A stretch of 64,000 bases of DNA, taken from Gammaproteobacteria bacterium (GTDB lineage: Bacteria > Pseudomonadota > Gammaproteobacteria > Steroidobacterales > Woeseiaceae). The DNA lies in NCBI GenBank assembly GCA_022600955.1, contig JAHZJK010000010.1:174180-238179 (forward strand), written 5' to 3'. A program made the translations under genes and the position numbers. How positions within the stretch are numbered: position 1 is the stretch's first letter; each line of letters opens with the position of its first letter. Below, one piece after another: positions 50,955-59,450 of this stretch. The notes under the pieces were generated by a model. That model saw only the letters and a program-made list of their open reading frames with translations, did no database searches and was not told the DNA's origin.

Positions 50955-51923
50955 GTGCCTCAGTCACTCGCCATCAATTCGGACTACAAGCGTTCGCTAC
51001 TGGACAGCCTCGAGCTGTTCAAGGATGTAGCGCCGGACGACGTCCATGATTTGCTGCAGCGCTGTGACCGCCGTGACCTCGCGACAGGCGAACTGCTCTT
51101 GTCGCCCGGCGCCAGAAACGAGCACGTCTTCATTGTCCTCTCAGGCAGCCTGAGTGTTCACGTTGGTTCCATCGACACTCCGGTCCTCGCGAGTATGAAT
51201 GTCGGCGCCTGCGTAGGCGAAATGTCGATCATTGAGGATCGCGATCCATCTGCGTTTGTTGTCGGCGCCGAAGCTTCGCACTTGCTCGTAATTCACCAGA
51301 GCGTACTTTGGGAAATGGTCGATGCTTCGCATGACTTTGCAAAGAACCTGCTCGTGGTTTTGTCGGAACGAGTTCGCAGCCATAATCGCGTCATCGCCGA
51401 CAGCTACGACGACCTCCGCAAATTTGAAAGACACGCGACAACGGATGCGCTAACAACTCTTGCGAACCGACACGCGATGGAAGAACTGTTTCCGACCGCG
51501 ATCGCTTTGTGCATCGAAAAAGAACAGCCCGTGTCGATGATGATGATCGACGTTGACAACTTTAAACAGTTCAATGATATGTTCGGCCACATTGCAGGTG
51601 ACCGAGCTTTGGCTGCTGTATCGAAAATCCTCATTGCCCAGTTTCGTCCGCGCGACGTGCTGGTCAGGTACGGTGGCGATGAATTTGCAGTGCTACTCCC
51701 TGGCGCCAATTGTGAACAGGCACTTGCTGTCGGTGAACGAGTCCGCGCGGCGGTCAGTGGTACAACGGGTGACGGCAGCGATTCGCTGATTCAAATTCCC
51801 GTCAAAATTTCATTGGGCGTTGCGGAGCTGGAACCTCGGCAGAATCTTGATTCGCTGACAAGAGCCGCTGACGCGGCACTCTACCGCGCCAAGCACGGCG
51901 GTCGAAACAAGGTCTCTGTCTAA
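50955..51923 (+). CDS. Diguanylate cyclase with cyclic-nucleotide-binding-type sensor domain
   Basis: A 322-residue soluble protein. The N-terminal cNMP-binding/CRP-like beta-roll (about 20-140: LSPGARNEHVFIVLSGSLSV, GACVGEMSIIEDRDPSA) is followed by a GGDEF domain (about 165-322). The active site is RYGGDEFAVLLPG (GGDEF at 240-244). RPRD at 231-234, five residues before it, is an RxxD product-inhibition site. It should make cyclic di-GMP in response to a bound ligand. GTG start. The TAA stop overlaps the panC TAG by four bases (CTAA). Confidence 0.92.
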   Translation: MPQSLAINSDYKRSLLDSLELFKDVAPDDVHDLLQRCDRRDLATGELLLSPGARNEHVFIVLSGSLSVHVGSIDTPVLASMNVGACVGEMSIIEDRDPSAFVVGAEASHLLVIHQSVLWEMVDASHDFAKNLLVVLSERVRSHNRVIADSYDDLRKFERHATTDALTTLANRHAMEELFPTAIALCIEKEQPVSMMMIDVDNFKQFNDMFGHIAGDRALAAVSKILIAQFRPRDVLVRYGGDEFAVLLPGANCEQALAVGERVRAAVSGTTGDGSDSLIQIPVKISLGVAELEPRQNLDSLTRAADAALYRAKHGGRNKVSV

Positions 51924-52768
51924 ATCGTTACAACGATGTTGTCGATCAAACGTGCGTCACCCAAATGTGCGGCCGTAAGAACCACGAGCTCATCGCAATC
52001 CCGATCCGGAATGCCCAGATTCTGAGCCCGACGTATCGCAAAATAGTCGACTGTAAAACCCAATTCAGTCAGACGTTCAACGGAATCGGACTCCAGCCTT
52101 TCATAGTCTCGTTTGCCACTTTGCAGTTCGGTCCCTGCGGATAGCAGGACCTCGTACAGACTCGCTGCAGTTTGCTTTTCGTCATCATCCAGGTACTGGT
52201 TGCGTGAGCTCATTGCAAGCCCGCTTTCTTCACGAACAGTTTCGCCCGTGATCACCTGGACTGGCAAGTTCAAATCCTGCGACATGTGGCGAATCACGAG
52301 TTGTTGTTGATAGTCCTTTTGCCCGAACACCGCCGCGTCCGGCTGTACCAGCCCAAAAAGCCGCGCCACAACACTCGTTACCCCATCGAAGTGCCCGGGG
52401 CGGGATGCGCCGCAGAAGTTCTCGGTCAACCTGGGTACCGAAACGGTCGTGGCGTCCTCCAGGCCAAACGGATACATCGTATCCACGTCGGGAACAAATA
52501 TGGCATCCACACCGACTTTCTGCAGCCGACGCTTGTCGCGCTCCAGCGTTCGCGGGTAGTCGTCAAAATCTTCGCCATCCCCGAACTGCGTCGGGTTCAC
52601 GAATATGCTCACAACGACTCGCTCGGCATGCTCTCGTGCTAACTCAACGAGTGAAATGTGGCCCGGATGCAAATTGCCCATGGTTGGTACAAGGGCAATG
52701 TGCTCATCATTGTGTCGCCACTCGACCAGCAATTCATCAAGTGCATTCTTGTTATGAATAACGTTCAC
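51920..52768 (-). CDS. panC: Pantothenate synthetase
   Basis: A 282-residue ligase joining pantoate and beta-alanine with ATP. HIGH-like motif VPTMGNLHPGHISLV, NPTQFGDGEDFDDYPRTL, FGQKDYQQQLVIRHM and MSSRNQYL are present. I start at GTG 52768, which overlaps the panB stop as GTGA and gives MNVIHNKNALDELL. A longer frame to 52852 lies inside panB and is non-homologous. Last gene of pcnB-folK-dNK-panB-panC. Confidence 0.96.
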   Translation of the reverse strand: MNVIHNKNALDELLVEWRHNDEHIALVPTMGNLHPGHISLVELAREHAERVVVSIFVNPTQFGDGEDFDDYPRTLERDKRRLQKVGVDAIFVPDVDTMYPFGLEDATTVSVPRLTENFCGASRPGHFDGVTSVVARLFGLVQPDAAVFGQKDYQQQLVIRHMSQDLNLPVQVITGETVREESGLAMSSRNQYLDDDEKQTAASLYEVLLSAGTELQSGKRDYERLESDSVERLTELGFTVDYFAIRRAQNLGIPDRDCDELVVLTAAHLGDARLIDNIVVTI

Positions 52769-53595
52769 GAAAAACAGTGCTCCGGAGCCGGATAAACGCT
52801 CTCTCTGACTTCGCCGACATAGTTTTGCAACGCTTGAAGTGGCGATGTGCACCCTGCCTGGTAGTTCTTGACAAATTTGGGCGTACGCCCTTGGGTAATA
52901 TCGAGAATGTCGTAGAGCACCAGGATTTGTCCATCGACATCCGGGCCCGCGCCTATTCCAATAACCGGTACTTCCAGAGCATCCGTAATTGTTTTGCCGA
53001 CCTCATTCGGTACACACTCCAGTAACACCAGATCGGCACCCGAATTCTGCAGCCGTTCTGCGGCCGCACGCATTTCCTGGGCCTTGTCCGGCTCACGCCC
53101 CTGCACCTTGAATCCACCAATCTTGTGAACTGACTGAGGCTTCAGCCCAAGATGCGCACACACCGGAATATCATGACGGGCCAGGTGCTCAACGATCTCC
53201 ACCTGGTCGTCGCCACCCTCAAGCTTGACCATCATTGCGCCGCCTTCCTGCATCAGGCGAACCGCGTTGTCGAGCGCAATGCCCGGTTTGGTGTAACTCA
53301 TGAAGGGCATGTCGGCGACCAGGAACGCACGCCGCAACCCGCGTGCCACGGTGCGCGAGTGGTAGATAATGTCATCGACGGTCACAGGAACAGTGGTGTC
53401 ATGCCCCTGAATAACCATGCCAAGAGAGTCCCCGACTAGCACGAGATCTGTCCCTGCCGCATCGACTAACGCCGCGTAACTCGCATCGTATGCGGTCAAA
53501 CAGGCAATTGGCACGCCATCATGTTTCATCTTGCGGAGAGTAGAGACATTCACCGGTGGCTCCGGCATGCCGCGTTGTTCTAGCTGTGTATACAT
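52765..53595 (-). CDS. panB: 3-methyl-2-oxobutanoate hydroxymethyltransferase
   Basis: A 276-residue enzyme, first step of pantothenate synthesis (ketopantoate from alpha-ketoisovalerate and methylene-THF). Motifs: MLTAYDASYA-type N-terminal region (ACLTAYDASYAALVDAAG), VGDSLGMVIQGHDTTVPVTV, ADMPFMSY, PVCAHLGLKPQSV and IGIGAGPDVDGQILVLYDIL. Length is normal. It is 15 bases after the kinase gene and coupled to panC. Confidence 0.97.
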   Translation of the reverse strand: MYTQLEQRGMPEPPVNVSTLRKMKHDGVPIACLTAYDASYAALVDAAGTDLVLVGDSLGMVIQGHDTTVPVTVDDIIYHSRTVARGLRRAFLVADMPFMSYTKPGIALDNAVRLMQEGGAMMVKLEGGDDQVEIVEHLARHDIPVCAHLGLKPQSVHKIGGFKVQGREPDKAQEMRAAAERLQNSGADLVLLECVPNEVGKTITDALEVPVIGIGAGPDVDGQILVLYDILDITQGRTPKFVKNYQAGCTSPLQALQNYVGEVRESVYPAPEHCFS

Positions 53596-53610
53596 AAGTT
53601 TTCGCCGTTA

Positions 53611-54285
53611 TCAGGCTAGCGCTGCAGAGACGGGGTTAAAGAAATGACGCCCCCCGGTTGTACGTTCGATTTGCTGGAACAACTGCTCAAAGTCCGCATC
53701 ATTATTGACTGGGTCAATCTGCGATGCATTGACGATTAACAACGGCCCGTCGTCGTAGGTATGAAAGAAACGCGCATAGGCATCAGTCAGTCGTTCCAGA
53801 TACGAACGTTCAACAAATCGATCATATATCGAATTGCGGCGCACCAGGCGTTGCATAAGTGCATCGACAGATGCCTGCAAATATATGACGAGGTCGGGAA
53901 CCGGAGCATCAACTGCGAGATTGTCTGCAATCTGGTCGTAGAGTTTAAGTTCCTCCGCATCCAAATTGAGCTCCGCAAACAGGCGATCGCGCGTAAACAG
54001 GTAGTCGGATATCCGTACGTTGGAGAACAGGTCCGGCTGCCGCATATCTTCGACCTGGCGGGCTCTCGCGAACAGGAAAAACATCTGCGCGGGCAATGCC
54101 GCAGAACGACCGTCACGATAGAAGCGTTCAAGAAAAGGATTCTCCGCAACTTCCTCAAGCACCAGCGCAGCGTCCAGGCTATCCGCAAGCCGTTTCGCCA
54201 GCGCCGTTTTACCCACTCCGATCGGTCCTTCGATTGCGATGTAGCGCGACGCGCCAGATGCCGTATTGATGCGACTGACTTTCAC
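53611..54285 (-). CDS. Deoxynucleoside kinase family protein
   Basis: A 224-residue kinase with P-loop AIEGPIGVGKTALAKRLADSL at residues about 16-36. The DRS-like ISDYLFTRDRLFAELNL and the lid region QRLVRRNSIYDRFVERSYLE fit the dNK/dGK family. It would salvage a deoxynucleoside, probably a purine one, but specificity cannot be read. It lies between folK (9 bases) and panB, its usual place in many gammaproteobacteria. Confidence 0.87.
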   Translation of the reverse strand: MKVSRINTASGASRYIAIEGPIGVGKTALAKRLADSLDAALVLEEVAENPFLERFYRDGRSAALPAQMFFLFARARQVEDMRQPDLFSNVRISDYLFTRDRLFAELNLDAEELKLYDQIADNLAVDAPVPDLVIYLQASVDALMQRLVRRNSIYDRFVERSYLERLTDAYARFFHTYDDGPLLIVNASQIDPVNNDADFEQLFQQIERTTGGRHFFNPVSAALA

Positions 54286-54294
54286 TATTTCCCT

Positions 54295-54798
54295 TTACCC
54301 AATACGAGAAATCGCAGGTTCATCATTCACTGCGAGACTCGCTGTTCGCCCAAGCCCGGGAATATGCAATTCCGGTGCTATTTCCATTAGCGGTAACAAT
54401 ACAAAATTTCGATCGACAATGCCCGGATGCGGGACTTGTAGATCCACGGAATCGATTTGCTGATCCGAATAGACCAGCAGATCCAGGTCGAGAACGCGCG
54501 GGCCCCAGCGAACGCCGCCCTGCTCGCGGCCACGACTCTCCTCGATTCTCTTGAGCGCAGTCAACAAATCCCGCGCGCTCAGTCGCGTTAGCAGCGCCGC
54601 GGCGGCATTTACAAAGTCCGGTTGCTCAACACCCCCAAACGGTGCCGAGCGGTAAAGCGAGCTAACCGCGAGCAGGCGGGTTTGCGAAATCTCAGCGAGT
54701 GAGGAAAAGCTGCCCTCCAGTTGCTTCGCGGGGCCATCCAGATTGCTGCCAAGACCGATATAGGCAGGAAACCAGTGTTGAACTTCGGTGGAGGTCAT
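54295..54798 (-). CDS. folK: 2-amino-4-hydroxy-6-hydroxymethyldihydropteridine diphosphokinase
   Basis: A 167-residue folate enzyme transferring pyrophosphate from ATP to hydroxymethyldihydropterin. Motifs AYIGLGSNLDGP, RWGPRVLDLDLLVY (with magnesium-binding Asp residues) and VPHPGIVDRNFVLLPLMEIAP are complete. It follows pcnB after 16 bases, as in E. coli. Confidence 0.97.
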   Translation of the reverse strand: MTSTEVQHWFPAYIGLGSNLDGPAKQLEGSFSSLAEISQTRLLAVSSLYRSAPFGGVEQPDFVNAAAALLTRLSARDLLTALKRIEESRGREQGGVRWGPRVLDLDLLVYSDQQIDSVDLQVPHPGIVDRNFVLLPLMEIAPELHIPGLGRTASLAVNDEPAISRIG

Positions 54799-54814
54799 TT
54801 GGAGTCTTTGACCT

Positions 54815-56170
54815 TCAGGACTCTGCAGCCGGTTTGCGCCTGCGTCGACGACGCGGTTTGCGTTTGCCAGCTGGCTGCGACTTCATGCCGAAACTCGCCG
54901 TGCGCTCTTCCGCGGACTGCGTTTGCACATCAGTCCAGAATGTCGCGATTGCCTCATCGGCCTGGCCAACCTCAGCCTGCAACATCATGAAATCGTACGC
55001 AGCGCGAAAACGGCGATGTTGCAACAGATTAGTCGCGCGTTTTCCGCGCATAAATTCGAAGCGCGGCTGCAAAGAAATCATTTCCCGCATGGGTACCGTA
55101 AACCGACGCGGCAATGAAATACGCTGCTGCTGTTGTGCGACGATCTCGTAGGACGCCAGGCTAAGCGACTGCGACTCCGACATTTTTTCCTCGGAGCGTC
55201 GAATCTCTGCAAGCTTTTTCACTGGCCACCAAATGAATACACCCAGCAGGAACATCGGCGTAACAGATTTTCCTTCGGCGACGCGTCGATCCGTGTTGCG
55301 TAAAGCCGCCCGAACAAAATCCATAAACCGGTCATCCTGGCGCAGCTCTTCCTCCGTCGCGGGAAACAGCTCGCCAAACAACTTGTGCTCACGCAGCAAA
55401 TCAAACGTTCGTTCAGCATGCCCTGACTGAAACAGTTTCAGGAACTCGTCGAATAAGCGTGCCGCCGGCACGTTACCGAGTAAGCCGACGTTGGGCCGCA
55501 TGGCTTGCACGACACTTTCGTCGATCGTGAAATCCAGCTTGCCAGCAAAACGAACCGCCCGCAGCATTCTCACCGGGTCCTCTCGCAAACGCTGATCCGG
55601 GTCACCGATAAGAACCAGACGCTTGCGCTTGACGTCCTCGACACCGCCGACGTAGTCCCAAATGCTGAAGTCTGCGATGTTGTAGTAAAGCGCATTGCAG
55701 GTGAAGTCGCGCCGCCAGACATCTTCGTCGATTGTGCCATAGACGTTATCCCGAATAATTCTGCCTTCGTCATCGTGCTTTGAATCATCGTCGTGGTGAT
55801 TCGCCGCAGCACGAAATGTTGCCGTTTCGATGATCTCCCGCCCAAAGCGAACATGCGCCAGGCGAAATCGCCTGCCGATCAGGCGACAGTTGCCAAACTG
55901 GGCTCGCACTTCTTCCGGCGTCGCGTTGGTTGCAACGTCGAAATCCTTCGGGTGCAACTCCAGCATACTGTCGCGCACGCAACCACCAACCAGAAACGCC
56001 TGATAGCCGGCTTTGTGCAGCCGATACAGTACTTTGAGGGCGCTCTTGGATATGTCCTTTCGAGACACATTGTGGTCGGAGCGGGGAATTATCCGGGGGG
56101 GCTGGGAGCCCTTGTTCCCGCTGTTTTTCAAATTGTTATCCGCATTAGTGGTGCCAATCGGCCGTATCAT
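54815..56170 (-). CDS. pcnB: Poly(A) polymerase I
   Basis: About 451 residues of class II nucleotidyltransferase that adds 3' poly(A) to RNA and promotes decay. Motifs: FLVGGCVRDSMLELHPKDFDVATNA (split here as GGCVRD and KDFDVATNATPEEVR), RRDFTCNALYYNI, LREDPVRMLRAVRFAGKLDF. The C-terminus is very basic (KPRRRRRRKPAAES). The frame runs to 56317 through tRNA-Glu and cannot all be coding; I choose ATG 56170 with CAGGG upstream, and 56188 is the alternative. First gene of the leftward folate-pantothenate run. Confidence 0.94.
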   Translation of the reverse strand: MIRPIGTTNADNNLKNSGNKGSQPPRIIPRSDHNVSRKDISKSALKVLYRLHKAGYQAFLVGGCVRDSMLELHPKDFDVATNATPEEVRAQFGNCRLIGRRFRLAHVRFGREIIETATFRAAANHHDDDSKHDDEGRIIRDNVYGTIDEDVWRRDFTCNALYYNIADFSIWDYVGGVEDVKRKRLVLIGDPDQRLREDPVRMLRAVRFAGKLDFTIDESVVQAMRPNVGLLGNVPAARLFDEFLKLFQSGHAERTFDLLREHKLFGELFPATEEELRQDDRFMDFVRAALRNTDRRVAEGKSVTPMFLLGVFIWWPVKKLAEIRRSEEKMSESQSLSLASYEIVAQQQQRISLPRRFTVPMREMISLQPRFEFMRGKRATNLLQHRRFRAAYDFMMLQAEVGQADEAIATFWTDVQTQSAEERTASFGMKSQPAGKRKPRRRRRRKPAAES

Positions 56171-56220
56171 AACAGCCCTGAGAGACATAAGAACCACGCT
56201 TTGAAGATGGCCGATTGGGC

Positions 56221-56248
56221 TTGTGATCTCAGAAAGCCGCATTATAAT
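56221..56248 (+). promoter_or_regulatory. Promoter of tRNA-Glu
   Basis: TTGTGA (56221-56226), 16-base spacer, consensus -10 TATAAT (56243-56248), then GC-rich ACGTCGCCCGG, the discriminator type of stable-RNA promoters. Predicted initiation lies about 25 bases before the mature tRNA. The -10 sits in the palindrome ATTATAAT, so a divergent -10 for pcnB could overlap it. Confidence 0.6.
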
Positions 56249-56278
56249 ACGTCGCCCGGCCTTGCCAGCGACCACAAT

Positions 56279-56354
56279 GCTCCCTTCGTCTAGTGGTTCA
56301 GGACGCTGCCCTCTCACGGCGGTAACAGGGGTTCGAATCCCCTAGGGAGTACCA
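56279..56354 (+). tRNA. tRNA-Glu (anticodon CTC)
   Basis: A 76-base tRNA with encoded CCA. Anticodon stem CTGCC/GGCGG encloses loop CTCTCAC, anticodon CTC at 56313-56315, reading GAG. The D-arm CGTCTAGTGG and T-loop GTTCGAATC are typical of tRNA-Glu. Acceptor GCTCCCT pairs with AGGGAGT, giving a G1-U72 wobble at the end, with discriminator A. It borders the accessory region and is a likely integration target. Confidence 0.96.
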
Positions 56355-56369
56355 AATAAAACAACAACT

Positions 56370-56399
56370 TAGGGCCAATTTCGATCGGCCCTATTCTTT
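56370..56399 (+). terminator. Probable terminator after tRNA-Glu
   Basis: A 7-bp stem, TAGGGCC (56370-56376) with GGCCCTA (56387-56393), followed by TTCTTTA. The T run is interrupted, so strength is uncertain. It lies 15 bases after the tRNA. Confidence 0.55.
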
Positions 56400-56419
56400 A
56401 CGTCTAGAAAACGTCTAGA
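56400..56419. repeat. Tandem 9-bp repeat ACGTCTAGA with 11-bp period
   Basis: ACGTCTAGA occurs at 56400-56408 and again at 56411-56419, one helical turn apart, 45 bases after tRNA-Glu. Its core CGTCTAG recurs elsewhere in the island. It could be a protein binding site, for example for an integrase or regulator. Confidence 0.5.
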
Positions 56420-56528
56420 TATTTACCCGAAATGAATCACAAATAGGACCCTATGGTCGACGCAGAAATTAGTGACCCTAATTCGATCAAGATTGGTTGT
56501 GCAGCGCCGCGTTGATAGAGCGCCGTCG

Positions 56529-57722
56529 TTAGGTAGAAACGTCAAGTCCAAATAGGTTGGATACCCATCGCCCTATTTCCAACAGCTTTTCTGAATCTGA
56601 CAGCACGTCTGACAAGACCTTTATTGCGACGGCACTCGCGACCGCAATAGCCCATGAAAAAAGCGGCGCACCCACACGACTCCTAAATCCTGGTCTCGAT
56701 GGGCCAAGCTCGATCACTGTCATTGGCACAACTCGCGTATGAAGAAAGCGCAAAAACAAGATTATTAGAACTGCACCCGCCAAGTATCCAGCACGTATGT
56801 AGGAATTCCCACTGGGCAAGAATGCAATCGCGATTAGGAAAATCACAAAATTAAAGTCAAGTCCCCGTCGCTTGTAACCCGTTACTAAAGACCGCTGATG
56901 TAGTGTTACTTCTCGTGTCACGGTCTCTGCTTTGCCAACAACCCAACTCTCGACAGACCCGAATGTGCTGACACTGCTGTCTCCTTCGGAAACAAGCTCA
57001 ACTGTTACGCCTCGGTTTATGTTGTTCGGTTCAGACTCCTGAATTCCTATCGTGATGCTCTCAAGAGGTTCACTCAGTTCGGTATCAGCCAACAACGTAG
57101 CCGCATGCTCCGTTCTTCGACTGCCGCCCTTCGGGGTATAAGTTACGATCACGTCGCTCTGACTAAAATCTGTCTTCACAACTGAAATTAGCTGGCGTAG
57201 TTCTTCTCGCCCTAACCGAACGGCGCCTATTTTCTGACTAGCGTTGTAAACGCGCGTCGGGGCGACACTGGGCTGTGACGATACTTCGTCTCCTGTTTCT
57301 GAGGGCAAGTGGTAGCGCTTTAGAGTCAAAACGCCGCCAGTGCCAATTTCCGAAGTCCATTCACCATGAAGTCGACCATCAGAACCAAGTTCTAGGGATA
57401 CCGTTACTTCGCCTGATTCGACGTTTTCTGGGACAAAAGAAGGCTCAAGTTTTAGCTCAACTTTTTCGCCAGCGGTACCCGAAACTTTATAAGTAGTTGG
57501 GCCAATGGCTTCATCCATGAAGCGCGCTTCACCAGAAATCTGAGAATCGTCTTGCTCAATTTTTACCGACGCGTTTCCGACGTTTGTTCCGTAAACGTTT
57601 CCTATCCAGTTCCCGGAAATTTGTATGGGTACAACTCCGTCACCGTTACCACCCGACGCACTATTCGAGTCTTCGTTTTCCGGTTGTTCTTCGCCATCTT
57701 GCTGCTGGTTATCATCACTCAA
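56529..57722 (-). CDS. Orphan membrane protein with N-terminal beta-rich domain
   Basis: I do not recognise a named family. The 397 residues begin with an acidic, Gln/Asn/Ser-rich segment (about 1-33), then a beta-rich domain (about 34-135: ISGNWIGNVYGTNVGNASV, GEARFMDEAIGPTTYKVSG, LHGEWTSEIGTGGVLTLKR). A second soluble domain follows (about 155-285), then two or three membrane helices (about 292-306, 313-330, 352-370). There is no signal peptide, so the soluble part probably faces the cytoplasm. It lies between tRNA-Glu and the SUKH gene, an accessory position. A defence or signalling role is only a guess. Confidence 0.6.
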   Translation of the reverse strand: MSDDNQQQDGEEQPENEDSNSASGGNGDGVVPIQISGNWIGNVYGTNVGNASVKIEQDDSQISGEARFMDEAIGPTTYKVSGTAGEKVELKLEPSFVPENVESGEVTVSLELGSDGRLHGEWTSEIGTGGVLTLKRYHLPSETGDEVSSQPSVAPTRVYNASQKIGAVRLGREELRQLISVVKTDFSQSDVIVTYTPKGGSRRTEHAATLLADTELSEPLESITIGIQESEPNNINRGVTVELVSEGDSSVSTFGSVESWVVGKAETVTREVTLHQRSLVTGYKRRGLDFNFVIFLIAIAFLPSGNSYIRAGYLAGAVLIILFLRFLHTRVVPMTVIELGPSRPGFRSRVGAPLFSWAIAVASAVAIKVLSDVLSDSEKLLEIGRWVSNLFGLDVST

Positions 57723-58373
57723 TTGATTCGCCCTTTCTTGAAGGAAGGATTTGAGGGATCATGTTGCGAGCGCGGGTTGCTTCGCGATCTCGCAATTTTG
57801 AAAGCCACCGGCCCCCATTTGTTTCTGGATCTCTTGATTCGCCCCAACAAGGCGAATGCACCCTAGTCATAACGGACCATTCAGTGACTTGATCTAGCTG
57901 CGCGTCTAGTTCGCTGCAGAAGACTCTGCTCTCTACGCTCCAATGTTGATAGCCACTTTCGTCCCGGTTTGGTTAGAGGCTCGACTTCCAGCTTTAGGCG
58001 AACGCGTGAAATCTCCCGACGCGTTAAGTGCAATTGTTTGCGTACGTCGTGGTCTTCCGATCGTCCCGGTCGAGATCCGTTGAAGTGATACGGTTGAGAA
58101 ATTCTTGGCGTCGTAACCATATGTAATCATAGCATATTTGTAGCGGTTCCGGCTACATATGGTACATAACGCGCTTGGGTAACGACGGTAAACTGGGATG
58201 TCGAGTAAAGACCGATTTCGGCCAAATGCAGACGCTCACAAAAGGCAAGATTGGGTCAGAAGTTTCCTCTGACTATCAGTTGACCGTGGCGGCCGACCTG
58301 TGGACTGTATCAACTTCCTTGCGAACCTGATTCGATAGACTAATACTGCGCAACCGCTCCGAGGAGCATAAAA
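57723..58373. other. 650-base gap between the orphan membrane gene and the SUKH gene
   Basis: No gene I can support. It should contain the divergent control regions of both neighbours. It carries a CGTCTAG copy (57903-57909) and the inverted repeat at 58116-58163. Two minus-strand frames of 65 and 79 codons (57933-58130 and 57881-58120) overlap each other and show no family resemblance. Confidence 0.5.
58116..58163. repeat. Perfect 10-bp inverted repeat with an internal hairpin
   Basis: ACCATATGTA (58116-58125) and TACATATGGT (58154-58163) are perfect inverted copies separated by 28 bases. Overlapping the right arm, GTAGC (58140-58144) and GCTAC (58152-58156) form a second small hairpin. It could be an operator or a recombination site. 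Confidence 0.55.
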
Positions 58374-59270
58374 GTGAACAGCGGCAATAGAGTGGCGGTA
58401 CTTTGGCAACGGCTGGAGTCTTGGGCCGGAAGGAACTCACCGGAGATGCTGAGGGATCTGAACCCCGGTGCGGATGATGCCGATATCGATGTCTTGGAGA
58501 AGGCGTTTGGTCAGCCGCTTCCGCAGTCCTATCGAGATAGCTTGAAGACGCACAATGGCGAGAGTGACGGTTGGCCTTACCGAGTATTCGCAGACATGGG
58601 CGCCTACCACTCTACCGAATCGGCTCTCAACGACTACAACATGTACTTAGATATCACTGGCCGGATGCCCGATTTCGATGAGGCCGAATTAGCAGCACAG
58701 ATAGCAGACGACATCATTACAGTCGAAGGCTCTGTACAGCCACTCTCGTTTAGTACTGACTGGCTCCCAATTATGAACTGCAACGGTGATGTGTTTTGGG
58801 CGCTCGATTTCGCACCGGCGTCCGGGGGGCAGAGGGGCCAGGTTATTCAGATCGACATGGAAGGATGTTACTGGGGCGTCGTGGCGCCCGATTTTGAGAC
58901 ATTCTTTGAGCAATATGTCTCAGCGCTTGAGGCCGGTGAATACGAAGTCCAGGAAGGCCTGGCGACCAAAGAACCTATTGATGCACGTGAACTGGCAATA
59001 GATAAGGCCGTAGCGAATTCGATCACCAGGGATGAGCTGGAAAAGAACGAGCCTGGAGAGGTCGTTCGTATCGTTGGTTGCCGTAGCGGAAAGGTAAAAG
59101 GCGATCGTTGCGTCATGGCGATCCATGGGGGTGAAATTCAATTGCGTGGGTCACTCAGGGGATCAACCTTCAACCAGGTACTACGGGTAACAATACGTGT
59201 TGGCAAGCGACGCGCTTTCGGCTTGCTTGCTCCGATTCATGACCTCCTGGAGTGGGAGCGTGTTGAGTGA
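58374..59270 (+). CDS. SMI1/KNR4 (SUKH) domain protein with extra C-terminal domain
   Basis: A 298-residue cytoplasmic protein. The SUKH domain spans about 20-190: DADIDVLEKAFGQPLPQSYRDSL with the typical LP..Y..... entry, NGESDGWPYRVFADMG, DWLPIMNCNGDVFWALDF and a closing FETFFEQYVSALEAGEYE. SUKH proteins are immunity proteins against bacterial toxins or general interaction modules. Residues about 200-298 form an additional domain that I cannot name. GTG start with GAGGAG seven bases upstream. No toxin gene is adjacent in view. Confidence 0.82.
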   Translation: MNSGNRVAVLWQRLESWAGRNSPEMLRDLNPGADDADIDVLEKAFGQPLPQSYRDSLKTHNGESDGWPYRVFADMGAYHSTESALNDYNMYLDITGRMPDFDEAELAAQIADDIITVEGSVQPLSFSTDWLPIMNCNGDVFWALDFAPASGGQRGQVIQIDMEGCYWGVVAPDFETFFEQYVSALEAGEYEVQEGLATKEPIDARELAIDKAVANSITRDELEKNEPGEVVRIVGCRSGKVKGDRCVMAIHGGEIQLRGSLRGSTFNQVLRVTIRVGKRRAFGLLAPIHDLLEWERVE

Positions 59271-59450
59271 AGCGGCTAAGCAGCATCTCCTGACCCAAAC
59301 TCGCCGCTGGGGAAAACGGCGGCAATGGGTCATTTGCAGACGGTCACCGTCGTATTGAATCAATGGCCGCATACCAGCTGTGACCAGCTCCGTAGTGTTA
59401 CACTTACTCATACAACGTGTGTTCGGTTAAGTCTAGGTTATCTAACTTAG

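Noticed and set aside
57881..58130. Two overlapping minus-strand small frames (79 and 65 codons) in the island gap
   Set aside because: They overlap in different frames, lack clear ribosome binding sites and match no family; kept only as a note in the gap entry.
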